A stretch of 23,450 bases of DNA from Paulinella micropora. Lineage: Eukaryota; Cercozoa; Imbricatea; Euglyphida. Location: positions 1,105,467 to 1,128,916 of the forward strand of contig BJOX01000070.1 in assembly GCA_009731375.1 (NCBI GenBank), read 5' to 3'. This document shows positions 12,707-19,897 of this stretch, piece by piece. The notes under the pieces are model-generated. The model had not been told where the DNA came from and made no database searches. It was given only the letters and a program-made list of their open reading frames with translations. The number at the start of each line of letters is the position of its first letter. Within the stretch, counting starts at the first letter, position 1. The position numbers and the translations under genes were made by a program.

Positions 12707-13789
12707 TCATTTGAGCCCCTCTTCTATGATCTTCTTCCTGGCCACCAGCCTGGCCTTTTTCTTTCTTATGGCTTCTGTCTCGTCCGACTTGCCGTGAAGG
12801 TCTTCCTCTTTCTTAATCAGCGCCTCGAGCTCGGTTATCGCTTCGCCCAGCTTGTGTGACCAGGCCCTCAGTTTCTCTTCTTGTTTGGGAGTCTTGTTCG
12901 CTTGGTACGCTGCTACTTGGTGTATAGCTTCTTGTGTCTTCAGGTCGGCTTTCTTGAGCGTAGCGCCCTTCTTGAGCTGGTCCATCACCGTGGGCTTCTC
13001 GGTCTTTTCTTTCTCTTCGGCTGCCTTTTTAGCGGCCGCGTGCGCCGCTTTGTCGACTTTCTTAAGCTTACCGCCCGCCTTGATCGCTTGATTAATCGCG
13101 TCTTGTGGGTCTGTCGAAGCCGCCTTTTGCGTCTTTTGGTCAACCTTCTTGAGCTTTTTTCCCGCCTTGATGGACTGCATCAGCGCATCTGTCGGGTCTA
13201 CAGCCGTCTTGGCGATCTCTTTCCTCCATTCCTTGTACGCCTTCTTGAACTGCTTGGAATACTCCTCTTTTGTTATGACCCCGTCATCTCGTTTTTGGCG
13301 CAGCTCTTCGTACTTTGCATGCATCGCGTTTGTCGCCTTTTCTTTTTTCAGCTCTTCGATTGGGCGGCCAGACATTTTGGACGCCAGCTCCCAGAGCTTC
13401 TGTTCCGAGTCGATTGAGTCCAGCGTCGATGCACCCGCGGCAGCTTTCGTGTCTGCCTTCGCGCCCGTGTCGGCCGGCAGCGGCGGGGCGGCGGGGATTG
13501 ACGGGCCTGCGCCGGTCGCCGACAGCGGCGGGGCGGCGGGGATTGGCGAGCCTGTGCCAGTCGCCGGCAGCGGCGGAGCGGTGGGGATTGGCGAGCCAGT
13601 GCTGGCAGCAGGCGCGACCGCATCCAGCACGGCAGAGAGCTGCGGGTTAGCATATTTCATGATTTCCCTGGTCCTGGCCGCCATCTCGGCCGAAGCGCCA
13701 CCGACAAAGCCAGTGCGCTGCTTCTTGAAAGGCAACGGCGCATCGCTGGTAAAAGCGCGGCCGGCGTGCCTCTTGCGCCAGGGCTTCAT
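12707..13789 (-). CDS. WASP-like protein: proline-rich region plus three tandem WH2 actin-binding motifs, 360 aa
   Basis: The N-terminal 55 residues carry FKKQRTGF and a REIMKYANPQLSAVLDAVAPA box shared with the upstream 712-aa protein. Residues 65-108 are three 15-residue proline-rich repeats (GSPIPTAPPLPA type), a possible profilin or SH3 ligand. A helical linker (about 120-195) precedes three WH2-like motifs: DALMQSIKAGKKLKKVD (201-217), DAINQAIKAGGKLKKVD (230-246) and TVMDQLKKGATLKKAD (267-282). Each has the amphipathic helix, the Gly and the LKK-hydrophobic box of WH2. The C-terminal 70 residues are coiled coil. WH2 motifs bind G-actin; tandem WH2 beside proline-rich DNA-encoded repeats is the layout of actin nucleators such as Cobl and VopL, and baculovirus P78/83 is a viral precedent. 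Actin nucleation here is inference. Confidence 0.7.
   Translation of the reverse strand: MKPWRKRHAGRAFTSDAPLPFKKQRTGFVGGASAEMAARTREIMKYANPQLSAVLDAVAPAASTGSPIPTAPPLPATGTGSPIPAAPPLSATGAGPSIPAAPPLPADTGAKADTKAAAGASTLDSIDSEQKLWELASKMSGRPIEELKKEKATNAMHAKYEELRQKRDDGVITKEEYSKQFKKAYKEWRKEIAKTAVDPTDALMQSIKAGKKLKKVDQKTQKAASTDPQDAINQAIKAGGKLKKVDKAAHAAAKKAAEEKEKTEKPTVMDQLKKGATLKKADLKTQEAIHQVAAYQANKTPKQEEKLRAWSHKLGEAITELEALIKKEEDLHGKSDETEAIRKKKARLVARKKIIEEGLK
13466..13600 (-). repeat. Three 45-bp tandem coding repeats (proline-rich region)
   Basis: The plus strand shows three near copies of a 45-bp unit beginning around cggcggggcggcggggattg. Each encodes a P-I-P-x-A-P-P-L-x-A-T-G-x-G-like 15-mer. The copies differ at few bases, mostly in the first and third units, so the expansion looks recent. 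Confidence 0.8.
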
Positions 13790-13832
13790 GTTTTCCTTCT
13801 GTCAAAATCTGTGCAACGAAAATTAAAAAATC

Positions 13833-13976
13833 TCACTTGCCCTTCTTAACAATGTCCGCTGGCTTCTTCTTCTTCGGTTTTTGGGGCTTCTTGGCAGACA
13901 GCGCGGCCTCCACTGCCGCCTTGGCTGGGTCGGCCTGCTTGACTAGCAAGCGCGTCCTGTCGGTGATTAGTGGCAT
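13833..13976 (-). CDS. 47-aa basic peptide
   Basis: The ATG at 13976 opens a 47-codon frame closed by TGA at 13833-13835. The peptide begins MPLITDRTRLLVKQADPAKA and ends in a lysine-rich tail (KKPQKPKKKKPADIVKKGK). It could bind DNA or act as a small core protein; I know no family. It fills the space between the WH2 gene and the ATPase and is divergent from the ATPase across only 34 bp, so the two share a promoter. The A-rich leader and sensible codon use support it. Confidence 0.55.
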   Translation of the reverse strand: MPLITDRTRLLVKQADPAKAAVEAALSAKKPQKPKKKKPADIVKKGK

Positions 13977-14010
13977 CTTTTTTTAATATTCGAGGAGAAG
14001 TTTTAAAAAA
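13977..14010. promoter_or_regulatory. Divergent promoter, 34 bp, basic peptide / packaging ATPase
   Basis: This short AT-rich spacer reads TTTTTTTAATATTCGAGG and then TTTTAAAAAA up to the ATPase ATG. Both ATGs are within 35 bp of each other, so transcripts must have very short leaders or start within the opposing gene. Confidence 0.45.
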
Positions 14011-15306
14011 ATGATGCAGCAGCAGCAGCCGGAAGGCCCGGTCGAACGGCTGCCGGAGCCGGAACAGCAGCTTGGCGAGAAGACCATCGAGGAAAAGATA
14101 CTGGACTATGTCGACAAGCAGAAAGACAAGGGCAAGAAGAAGAAGAAGAAAGAGCAGCAGCCGGCAGAGCAGCTGCAGCCGACCGAGTTCAAGCGGAACA
14201 TCGAAGTCTTCTACCCGCGCGAAAAGGGAGCGGGGCAGCTGTTCGTGCTAGTCGGCAAGTCGGAACGCGGCAAGACCCATTTCCTGAAATGGCTCTTGTA
14301 CAGCCTGTGCGCGCGCAAGAAGGACCCCTTCCAGTACGGCCTGGTCATGGTTCGCACCAAGTTCAAGAACAGCTTTTCTTTTCATTTTGCGAGCGAGCAG
14401 CACTGCAAGATCTACGAAGGGTTCAGGATGGACATCTTGCAGAACTACGTGGAAAATCTCAAGAAGCGCTACCTGGAGAACAAGTACCTGGAGCCGTCGT
14501 TCATTGTTTTTGACGACCTGGTTGGCATCATCGACTCGACCGACCGCTGGATGCAGAACTTTTTTGGTACATACCGCCATTATAATATAACAATATTTAT
14601 CGCGGTACAGTACTTGACGGGCCGCAACTCGGTGAGTCCCATAATGAGAGAGCAGACCAGTCATTGTATTATGTTTAACTCAAAAGTGCAGCGGACCCTT
14701 ACCAACCTATGGGAAAACTACGGACAGCTCTTCCCGAAAAAGGAGTTCCTTGCCCACTTTGCTCAATGCACGGATGAGCGCAACGTGGGGACGCGGCACG
14801 CGGCGATGGTCTATCACGAGCACATCGACCGTCTCGAGTACAACTACAGGAGTTTTCTCGCTCCGCCGAGCCTCCCCGACGGCGAGGTGGTCTTGCGCGG
14901 ACCCGACCCGCCCAAGCCACCGAGCCGCGCGGACATCCAGAAGCAAGAGAGACTGAAACAGCTGGCGTACCGCGCTCCGAGCTGGCTACCGTCTTCGCTC
15001 AAGGGCATGTCGCGCCAAGAGCGAGAGATGATGCAAAGAATGTTATTCTACGGCGACAGAGCGAGACAGCGCCTCAAAAAGGACGGAAAGACCATGGCCC
15101 AGCGGGACAAGGAGATCCTCCAGAAGCTGGACCAGCAGACCCGGGACGCCGAGAAGCTGGCGGCAGAGCGGTTTGCACAGCAGAACCAGCTGCAAGCTGC
15201 GCCGTTCAAGCCCAATTTCATGTACACGAACGCCGGCACAACGGTCAAGCCGCTCCCGCCTATCATAGGCGGCGGTCCGCCCGCCAACGGTTACGACAGC
15301 TCTTAA
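14011..15306 (+). CDS. FtsK/HerA-type DNA packaging ATPase (A32-like)
   Basis: This would pump viral DNA into the capsid. The Walker A is GKSERGKT (residues 82-89) after the strand GQLFVLV, and the Walker B is SFIVFDD (163-169). A sensor-like strand (TIFIAVQYLTGRNSVSP, about 194-210) and an arginine-bearing segment (MREQTSHCIMF) follow, in the order seen in A32-like ATPases. The core is about 250 residues, as expected. A 60-residue Gln/Lys-rich leader (GKKKKKKEQQ at 41-50) and a 150-residue charged C-terminal extension (QREREMMQRMLFYGDRARQR) are extra and may contact DNA or portal. It is one of two adjacent plus-strand genes in a mostly minus-strand block. Confidence 0.88.
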   Translation: MMQQQQPEGPVERLPEPEQQLGEKTIEEKILDYVDKQKDKGKKKKKKEQQPAEQLQPTEFKRNIEVFYPREKGAGQLFVLVGKSERGKTHFLKWLLYSLCARKKDPFQYGLVMVRTKFKNSFSFHFASEQHCKIYEGFRMDILQNYVENLKKRYLENKYLEPSFIVFDDLVGIIDSTDRWMQNFFGTYRHYNITIFIAVQYLTGRNSVSPIMREQTSHCIMFNSKVQRTLTNLWENYGQLFPKKEFLAHFAQCTDERNVGTRHAAMVYHEHIDRLEYNYRSFLAPPSLPDGEVVLRGPDPPKPPSRADIQKQERLKQLAYRAPSWLPSSLKGMSRQEREMMQRMLFYGDRARQRLKKDGKTMAQRDKEILQKLDQQTRDAEKLAAERFAQQNQLQAAPFKPNFMYTNAGTTVKPLPPIIGGGPPANGYDSS

Positions 15307-15342
15307 AAAAACAAAAAGTTCTATCCCTTATAGTTAAAAAAA

Positions 15343-15921
15343 ATGCTACTGGCCGCGTTACCAGCTGATCTCCTGATAGAGGTGCTTTCTTACCTCCGCG
15401 TCGGCGAGGTCGCGCACACGATCCGTCACCTCAAAACGCACACTGACAGGTTCGCGCGCGGCCGGTGGAAGCGGCGCAAAGTACAGAACGGCGAGCTGTC
15501 CGGCCTGCACAAGTTCCTCAACGCTACTTTCAATTACGACACCAAGTCGCTGCCGCGCCTCATCAACACAGTGTCGCGCAAGAGCGAGCACATCTGCTTT
15601 ACCTGCACCCAAAAGAGGACGGTCGAGGGCTACTGCGGCACCTGCTTCGTGTTCCACCACCGCGACCGGGTGATCACTCCCTTTGCCGCGTGCAGGCGCA
15701 TGGGCCGCACGTCTTTCCCCGTGCCCAGGACGACACGAGACTCTATTGTAGCGCTGGCGTATGTACCGGCCTACCGCTTCCGTATGGCGTATGAAGAAGC
15801 TGGTTGGCCCGTGCTGCAAGTAGACAAGTGGACCAGCTATTTGTGGCTGACGGGAGCCGAAGAGACGGCCGCCCGGTTCAAGCCCCGGTTCAACAGGGGG
15901 CTGTACATTACGGATTTTTAA
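15343..15921 (+). CDS. F-box-like protein with CxxC-x9-CxxC zinc site
   Basis: This 192-residue protein opens with LPADLLIEVLSYLRVGEVAH, matching the F-box helix pattern (LPxDLLxEVLxYL), so it may dock on Skp1 and direct host SCF ubiquitin ligases. A second module has C85-x2-C88-x9-C98-x2-C101 (ICFTCTQ...YCGTC), a zinc ribbon-like knuckle, followed by a basic/aromatic C-terminal half (FRMAYEEAGWPVLQVDKWTS) that could be the substrate reader. The ATG at 15343 follows an A8 tract 36 bp after the ATPase stop. F-box proteins in viruses usually target host restriction or cell-cycle factors; the target here is unknown. The F-box call rests on about 20 residues. Confidence 0.55.
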   Translation: MLLAALPADLLIEVLSYLRVGEVAHTIRHLKTHTDRFARGRWKRRKVQNGELSGLHKFLNATFNYDTKSLPRLINTVSRKSEHICFTCTQKRTVEGYCGTCFVFHHRDRVITPFAACRRMGRTSFPVPRTTRDSIVALAYVPAYRFRMAYEEAGWPVLQVDKWTSYLWLTGAEETAARFKPRFNRGLYITDF

Positions 15922-15939
15922 ATCTTCTTGATTTTTTAA

Positions 15940-16497
15940 TTAAAACGAAAAATGCTCTGCGACGCTCTCAAGTTCGTTTTCTTCTTCCCCGTCCTGCTCG
16001 TAAGTCAGAACAGGGGTCAGGAGCTCGAAAGGAGGCATTGCCTCTTCTTCGGTGTCAACTGTACCAACTGTCTCGTCCAGAGCAGGCTGGAGCATGCTTG
16101 TTGTGTCTGGAGCGAACTGTCCAAGAATTGCAAATCCGTCGCGGACGCCCTCGAGATAGCTCACGGCAGTGGCGACGCTTGGTTCAAGGGGCTTGTTACT
16201 GACCCTGGGCTGTGTCCGCCGTGAGGGCCGCATGTTCCAGTCCGACGCAAACTGACCCACGACTTCGACTGCTATTTCTGGCGCGCAGACCCACGTGCCA
16301 CAGCGCTGGCCGCGCTGTTTCGGGAATTTGAATCTCGAAATGTGACCGTTGGTTAGCCGGTAGGGGTGTAGCTGGAGGTGCCTGCGGATCCATTCCGCAC
16401 AACGGCTAGGAGTCAAAAAAGGAAACGTTTTCCCGGCAAAATCAACAAGCGAAATTTTCCCGTCAGGTGCCACTCGGCATGGTTTGTCGCAACTCAT
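15940..16497 (-). CDS. Putative DNA-binding protein with GQR domain, 185 aa
   Basis: The N-terminal half (GKISLVDFAGKTFPFLTPSR, AEWIRRHLQLHPYRLTNGHI, SRFKFPKQRGQRCGTWVCAP, EIAVEVVGQF) resembles the shorter domain in the 3808-4896 gene: F-x-F/x-GQR-x-x-x-V-C-x-P then a hydrophobic helix. Related layouts occur in Bro/KilA-like proteins of large DNA viruses. The C-terminal 80 residues are acidic and probably disordered (TEEEAMPPFELLTPVLTYEQ). The ATG at 16497 has a T-rich/A-rich leader. It converges on the F-box gene with 18 bp between stops. A DNA-binding role is inference. Confidence 0.45.
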   Translation of the reverse strand: MSCDKPCRVAPDGKISLVDFAGKTFPFLTPSRCAEWIRRHLQLHPYRLTNGHISRFKFPKQRGQRCGTWVCAPEIAVEVVGQFASDWNMRPSRRTQPRVSNKPLEPSVATAVSYLEGVRDGFAILGQFAPDTTSMLQPALDETVGTVDTEEEAMPPFELLTPVLTYEQDGEEENELESVAEHFSF

Positions 16498-16558
16498 CGT
16501 AATTTGCGGCGCGGCAAAAAAATTGCAAGGGCTTCGACCTTGCTCTGCTTTTCACTTT

Positions 16559-16578
16559 CTGACTTTAATAAAAGTCAG
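16559..16578. terminator. Perfect 8-bp hairpin between the recombinase and the 16497 gene
   Basis: CTGACTTT (16559-16566) pairs perfectly with AAAGTCAG (16571-16578) around loop AATA. It lies 28 bp past the recombinase stop in the direction of its transcription. Mimivirus-type viruses end transcripts at such hairpins; use here is inference. Confidence 0.45.
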
Positions 16579-16605
16579 ATTATGAGCTTTTGGTTCTTGA
16601 ATCTC

Positions 16606-18918
16606 TTAACACAATTGTGTAAACCGCGTGATCTGAGCGGCTGGTGTAGGATCAGCCGTATCAAGGGCCGTAGCGGCATGACTAGCGAAACGGTAAGAGG
16701 CTTTCACGGAAAAAATGGAATCGAGCGTTCCGCGCCAAAAACTGGGCCGGCGCAGTTCTTCGGCATGGTGCTGCAAATTTGCCGCGAAAAATTCAACGGC
16801 TTGGCGGCGTAACCGTTCGGCTCTGGTCTCGCGGGGCAGCTGCGTGAGCCTGGGCGGGATTACGTATTTCAGGTCACCCAAAACCCGGGCATAGTCAGAG
16901 GCTAGCTTTTCGCCCTGTTGCACAATGGCCTGCACAATCTTAAGCAAGTCCGGCTCGTGTAGTGAGGGCACTGCCTTGCTCATCACTTTGACCTTGTCGT
17001 AAAACATCTGCGTCTTGAGATTGCCGAGCCCTTCCTCTTTGTTTTCGTACTCGAGCGTGTGCCCCAAAACCCGGCTGAAAAACACCGGCCGGGCCACGAG
17101 CGACTGGTTGCCGTAGAGTTCCCAGGCCACGTTGGCGTAGATGGCTCGCAGCAAGTGAGGGTGGCTAATGCGGAATTCGCTCTTGGTGCGCTCTTGGTAG
17201 AGGCGTGTCAGGTCTTCGAACGTATTTTTGAAGCCCCCGCCTTTCAGGGCCGCGGAAACCTGCTGGTTAGGCATCACTTGGCTGGGCCGTTCGATGTTCT
17301 TCTTGTTGCCGGCGTTCACCAGGGACTTCATCCAGGGCAGCGTGCTGACCTTCATTTTTTTCGTGGGTGGCATGGCAAGGGGCTGGTTGTCCTCTTCGGC
17401 CAAGATCTCTGCCCGGTGCGAGGTCCAGCTCAAGTAATCTGACTTGGGCCTGTCGCCTTTAAGCAGCATGCTGGCATCAGGCGCCATTTTCGCCCGGTGC
17501 TTGAAGTGGTTCTCGGCGCCGTAGATCAGGTGCCGGTAGATTCTCAGCACGCCAGTCGACGAGGCCGTGGGTAAGGCGACGGGCTTGCCGACATAGATAG
17601 AGTCTTGGTAGTCGCTTTGCTCGTCCGGGTCCCTTCTGGGGTCTGCTCCCTTTTTCGCCGCCCGGTGTTGCAAGACGTGCTTTTGGCGGCCAATCTCCGT
17701 AAACGTTATGTACTGGTCGTCCTCCACGGGCAAGAACTCGCTGAACTTCCACAGCTCGGCCATGCGACAGCCGAGGATAGACAGCAGCAGAAAGGACTGT
17801 AGGGCCCACAGTGGGTGTCTCTCGCTAGGCGCAAAGGGGCCGTCGTTGGTGCGCTTGGCCTCAGCCGACTCAAAGCAGTCCGCCTCCGCGAGCATGGCTC
17901 GGTAGAGCTCGTCCAAGAACGCGCACCAGGGGTCCAAGAAGAGCACGTGCCTGTTCTTGAGGTTGGCCATGGTCGCTTTGCTGGTCTGTAGGGCCCCTCT
18001 GGCGCTCACGTCCCTGTCGCGAAAATAGCTGCCTCCTTCCGTAAACCACTTCTTCACAAAGTCTTCTCCCCAGACGCAGCGCGAGGGCTGTTTAGATTTG
18101 TCTTGTACCTCTTTTATTGAGGCCAAGATCAGCCACTCGACGACAAAGTCCGTGTAGTCTCTGCTGCGTGAACTCAGCCCTGGCCTGGCCGCGTCTACCA
18201 GGTCGTTGATGAACGGCAGAAACTGCTCCACGTCTCGCCGCAGCCTCAGCAGAGTCGCACAGAAGGCCAGCAGGCACGTAGGGAAAGGCCCTTCTGTCTT
18301 GGTCACGATCGATTTGATCCACCTGTCTTCGTCGCCGAACAGGACCTTGCGCAGCGTGGTGGTCTTGCGGCCTACCACGTCGGCGGAGCTGGCAGGGAAA
18401 AGCAGGCCGCCGCCCTCTTGCTCCACAATGATAAAGTTCAACTCCGAGGCCTTGTTTCTCTTGAGCAGCTTGGTTTTGTCCAGGCCGCTGTTCGCGTACA
18501 ACAGGTGTGCAAACTGGTGGTCGTCGCTGTTTTCTTTGGTCAAGAATTCCGACCAGTGGCCCCGGCGTCCCGAGATGATCTTGGCGAGCGCGGGCGAGGG
18601 TTCGTGGAGGGCCGGGTCCACACCGCACGCGCAAAGGTGCATGCGGTCGAGCACCTGGTCCCGGTAACGGTCCCGCAGCTCGGCGAGGCTGGCCACGAAA
18701 TTGTCCCGCAGGTCTACCCATTCCGCGGCGCTCATCTTGGTCTTGAGCGGCAGTCGTTCCGGCCAGACCGGCACCGGCTTCTGTCCCTTGCGTATCTCCT
18801 CGAGCGTGGTGTTGTTAAAAGCATCGATCACCTCCTGGGGCGGCCTGGGATCGATCGTCACGACCGGGCGGTGGTTGGGCTCCGCGCCAAGCCGGCCACT
18901 CGCGGCCCATTTTGCCAT
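16606..18918 (-). CDS. Protelomerase-like tyrosine recombinase (candidate hairpin telomere resolvase), 770 aa
   Basis: The catalytic constellation of tyrosine recombinases is visible in order: R385 in LLLSILGCRMAELWKFSEF, a lysine at 422/423 in HRAAKKGADPRR after a beta-turn segment, H588-L-L-R591 in SHPHLLRAIYANVAWELYG, H620 in FFSRVLGH, and Y640 in TQMFYDKVKV. The VLGH...TQ-x-x-Y-x-x-x-x-V tail and the large size (protelomerases are about 450-640 residues, integrases 300-400) favour a telomere resolvase, an enzyme that cuts a palindrome and reseals it as two hairpin ends. H-to-Y spacing of 20 is longer than usual. An NLS-like PPTKKMKV lies at 517-524. The start ATG is 6 bp after the VLTF3 stop. 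A large divergent integrase is the alternative. Confidence 0.65.
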   Translation of the reverse strand: MAKWAASGRLGAEPNHRPVVTIDPRPPQEVIDAFNNTTLEEIRKGQKPVPVWPERLPLKTKMSAAEWVDLRDNFVASLAELRDRYRDQVLDRMHLCACGVDPALHEPSPALAKIISGRRGHWSEFLTKENSDDHQFAHLLYANSGLDKTKLLKRNKASELNFIIVEQEGGGLLFPASSADVVGRKTTTLRKVLFGDEDRWIKSIVTKTEGPFPTCLLAFCATLLRLRRDVEQFLPFINDLVDAARPGLSSRSRDYTDFVVEWLILASIKEVQDKSKQPSRCVWGEDFVKKWFTEGGSYFRDRDVSARGALQTSKATMANLKNRHVLFLDPWCAFLDELYRAMLAEADCFESAEAKRTNDGPFAPSERHPLWALQSFLLLSILGCRMAELWKFSEFLPVEDDQYITFTEIGRQKHVLQHRAAKKGADPRRDPDEQSDYQDSIYVGKPVALPTASSTGVLRIYRHLIYGAENHFKHRAKMAPDASMLLKGDRPKSDYLSWTSHRAEILAEEDNQPLAMPPTKKMKVSTLPWMKSLVNAGNKKNIERPSQVMPNQQVSAALKGGGFKNTFEDLTRLYQERTKSEFRISHPHLLRAIYANVAWELYGNQSLVARPVFFSRVLGHTLEYENKEEGLGNLKTQMFYDKVKVMSKAVPSLHEPDLLKIVQAIVQQGEKLASDYARVLGDLKYVIPPRLTQLPRETRAERLRRQAVEFFAANLQHHAEELRRPSFWRGTLDSIFSVKASYRFASHAATALDTADPTPAAQITRFTQLC

Positions 18919-18924
18919 GATCTT

Positions 18925-19773
18925 TTAATGACTATAGGGTACAAGATTTGTTTTTTCAGCAATAGCCACAACACCCGCGGCCAGCATCTTTCTCTTTTTT
19001 TTCTTTTTCTTTTTCTTCTTGGCGTGGGGGCCAGACAAAAGATGGCTCGCGAGCGGGCGAGCGAGGCCGCTGCCGTTCAGTGAACCAGCCAAGGCAATGA
19101 AAGGCCAGCCCTGTTCTTCGCACACGAGCGCGAACATGGCGCTTTGGCGGTGGCGCGACTCGGCCTGTTTCAGTTCTGGCACCTGTGCCGCTAGCTCTTC
19201 TTCGTCCATCAACAACAGGAAAGCACGGAGAAGAGTCTGATAGTTGACAAAACACCGGCGGGCCCACGCGTACCTCTCTCTCAACTTCTTTAGCACTCGG
19301 GGCCAACAGGCGTCGACCTTTCTGAAGAGGCGTTCCAGCTCCTCCAGCGTCTGTTTGCTCGGTTCGCGCCGGCTCAGGCCATAGCCTAACAGGTGGCACA
19401 GTTGGCTGGCTCGGTCGGTAGTCAGGGGGCCTAACCTCTCCCTGCGCCAGATGTAGGCGAGGCGAGCGGGCGTCGGGTTCTGTGCCCGCCACTTGTGGGT
19501 CAGGCGCCGGGCCTGTGCTAACAAGGCCGGGCTGACACACGACGCAGACTGATTCACACCTCGCAAATTGAAGGTCTCTCTTATTATCTGACGAAAACGA
19601 CTCAATCGCGTGTAGCCGACATGTCTGGGAGCGTGTTGCTCCCTTACCATCTGCCCATTGACCAGCCAGCATTGTGAAGTGTACAGCTCGTGCTCTGTCT
19701 TGACCAGGCCACACTTGGAGCAGTACGTACCGGTGGTCGCGAGGCTAAACGTCCAGTTGTGTTCGCAGGACAT
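18925..19773 (-). CDS. VLTF3-like late transcription factor, 282 aa
   Basis: I start at the ATG at 19773; the longer frame begins at a TTG. The N-terminal zinc ribbon is C3-x-H5 with C18-x2-C21 (GTYCSKCG). The rest follows the poxvirus VLTF-3/nucleocytovirus pattern: YTRLSRFRQIIRETFN, helical NPTPARLAYIWRRERL, EELERLFRKVDACWPRVLKK, FVNYQTLLRAFLLLMDEEEL and the late CEEQGWPFIALAGS. The C-terminus carries a K9 tract (KKKKKKKKKRK), an unusual addition. VLTF3 activates late promoters with a viral or host RNA polymerase. The last codons hold the AATCTTG element of the next gene. A tandem RAGATTY repeat lies 61 bp upstream. Confidence 0.75.
   Translation of the reverse strand: MSCEHNWTFSLATTGTYCSKCGLVKTEHELYTSQCWLVNGQMVREQHAPRHVGYTRLSRFRQIIRETFNLRGVNQSASCVSPALLAQARRLTHKWRAQNPTPARLAYIWRRERLGPLTTDRASQLCHLLGYGLSRREPSKQTLEELERLFRKVDACWPRVLKKLRERYAWARRCFVNYQTLLRAFLLLMDEEELAAQVPELKQAESRHRQSAMFALVCEEQGWPFIALAGSLNGSGLARPLASHLLSGPHAKKKKKKKKKRKMLAAGVVAIAEKTNLVPYSH
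18943..18949 (-). promoter_or_regulatory. Single AAATCTTG element before the recombinase, inside VLTF3 3' end
   Basis: The coding strand reads AAAAAACAAATCTTGTAC, 25 bp before the recombinase ATG. Because VLTF3 ends 6 bp before that ATG, the element must also encode VLTF3 residues. Confidence 0.35.
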
Positions 19774-19833
19774 AAATGAGAAGAGTGGCAGGCCAACAGA
19801 GAGAAAATTTAGAGATAATAAATGTCGGCGTTT

Positions 19834-19847
19834 AAGATTCAAGATTT
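19834..19847. promoter_or_regulatory. Tandem 7-bp promoter-like repeat, VLTF3/VLTF2 divergent spacer
   Basis: AAGATTC-AAGATTT on plus, or AAATCTTGAATCTT on minus. It is 61 bp from the VLTF3 start and 51 bp before the VLTF2-like start, in a 124-bp spacer otherwise without features. Confidence 0.5.
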
Positions 19848-19897
19848 GAAACAACCCAACGAAAATCAAACAAGGGCTAAAAGGGGCCCCAGAAAAG

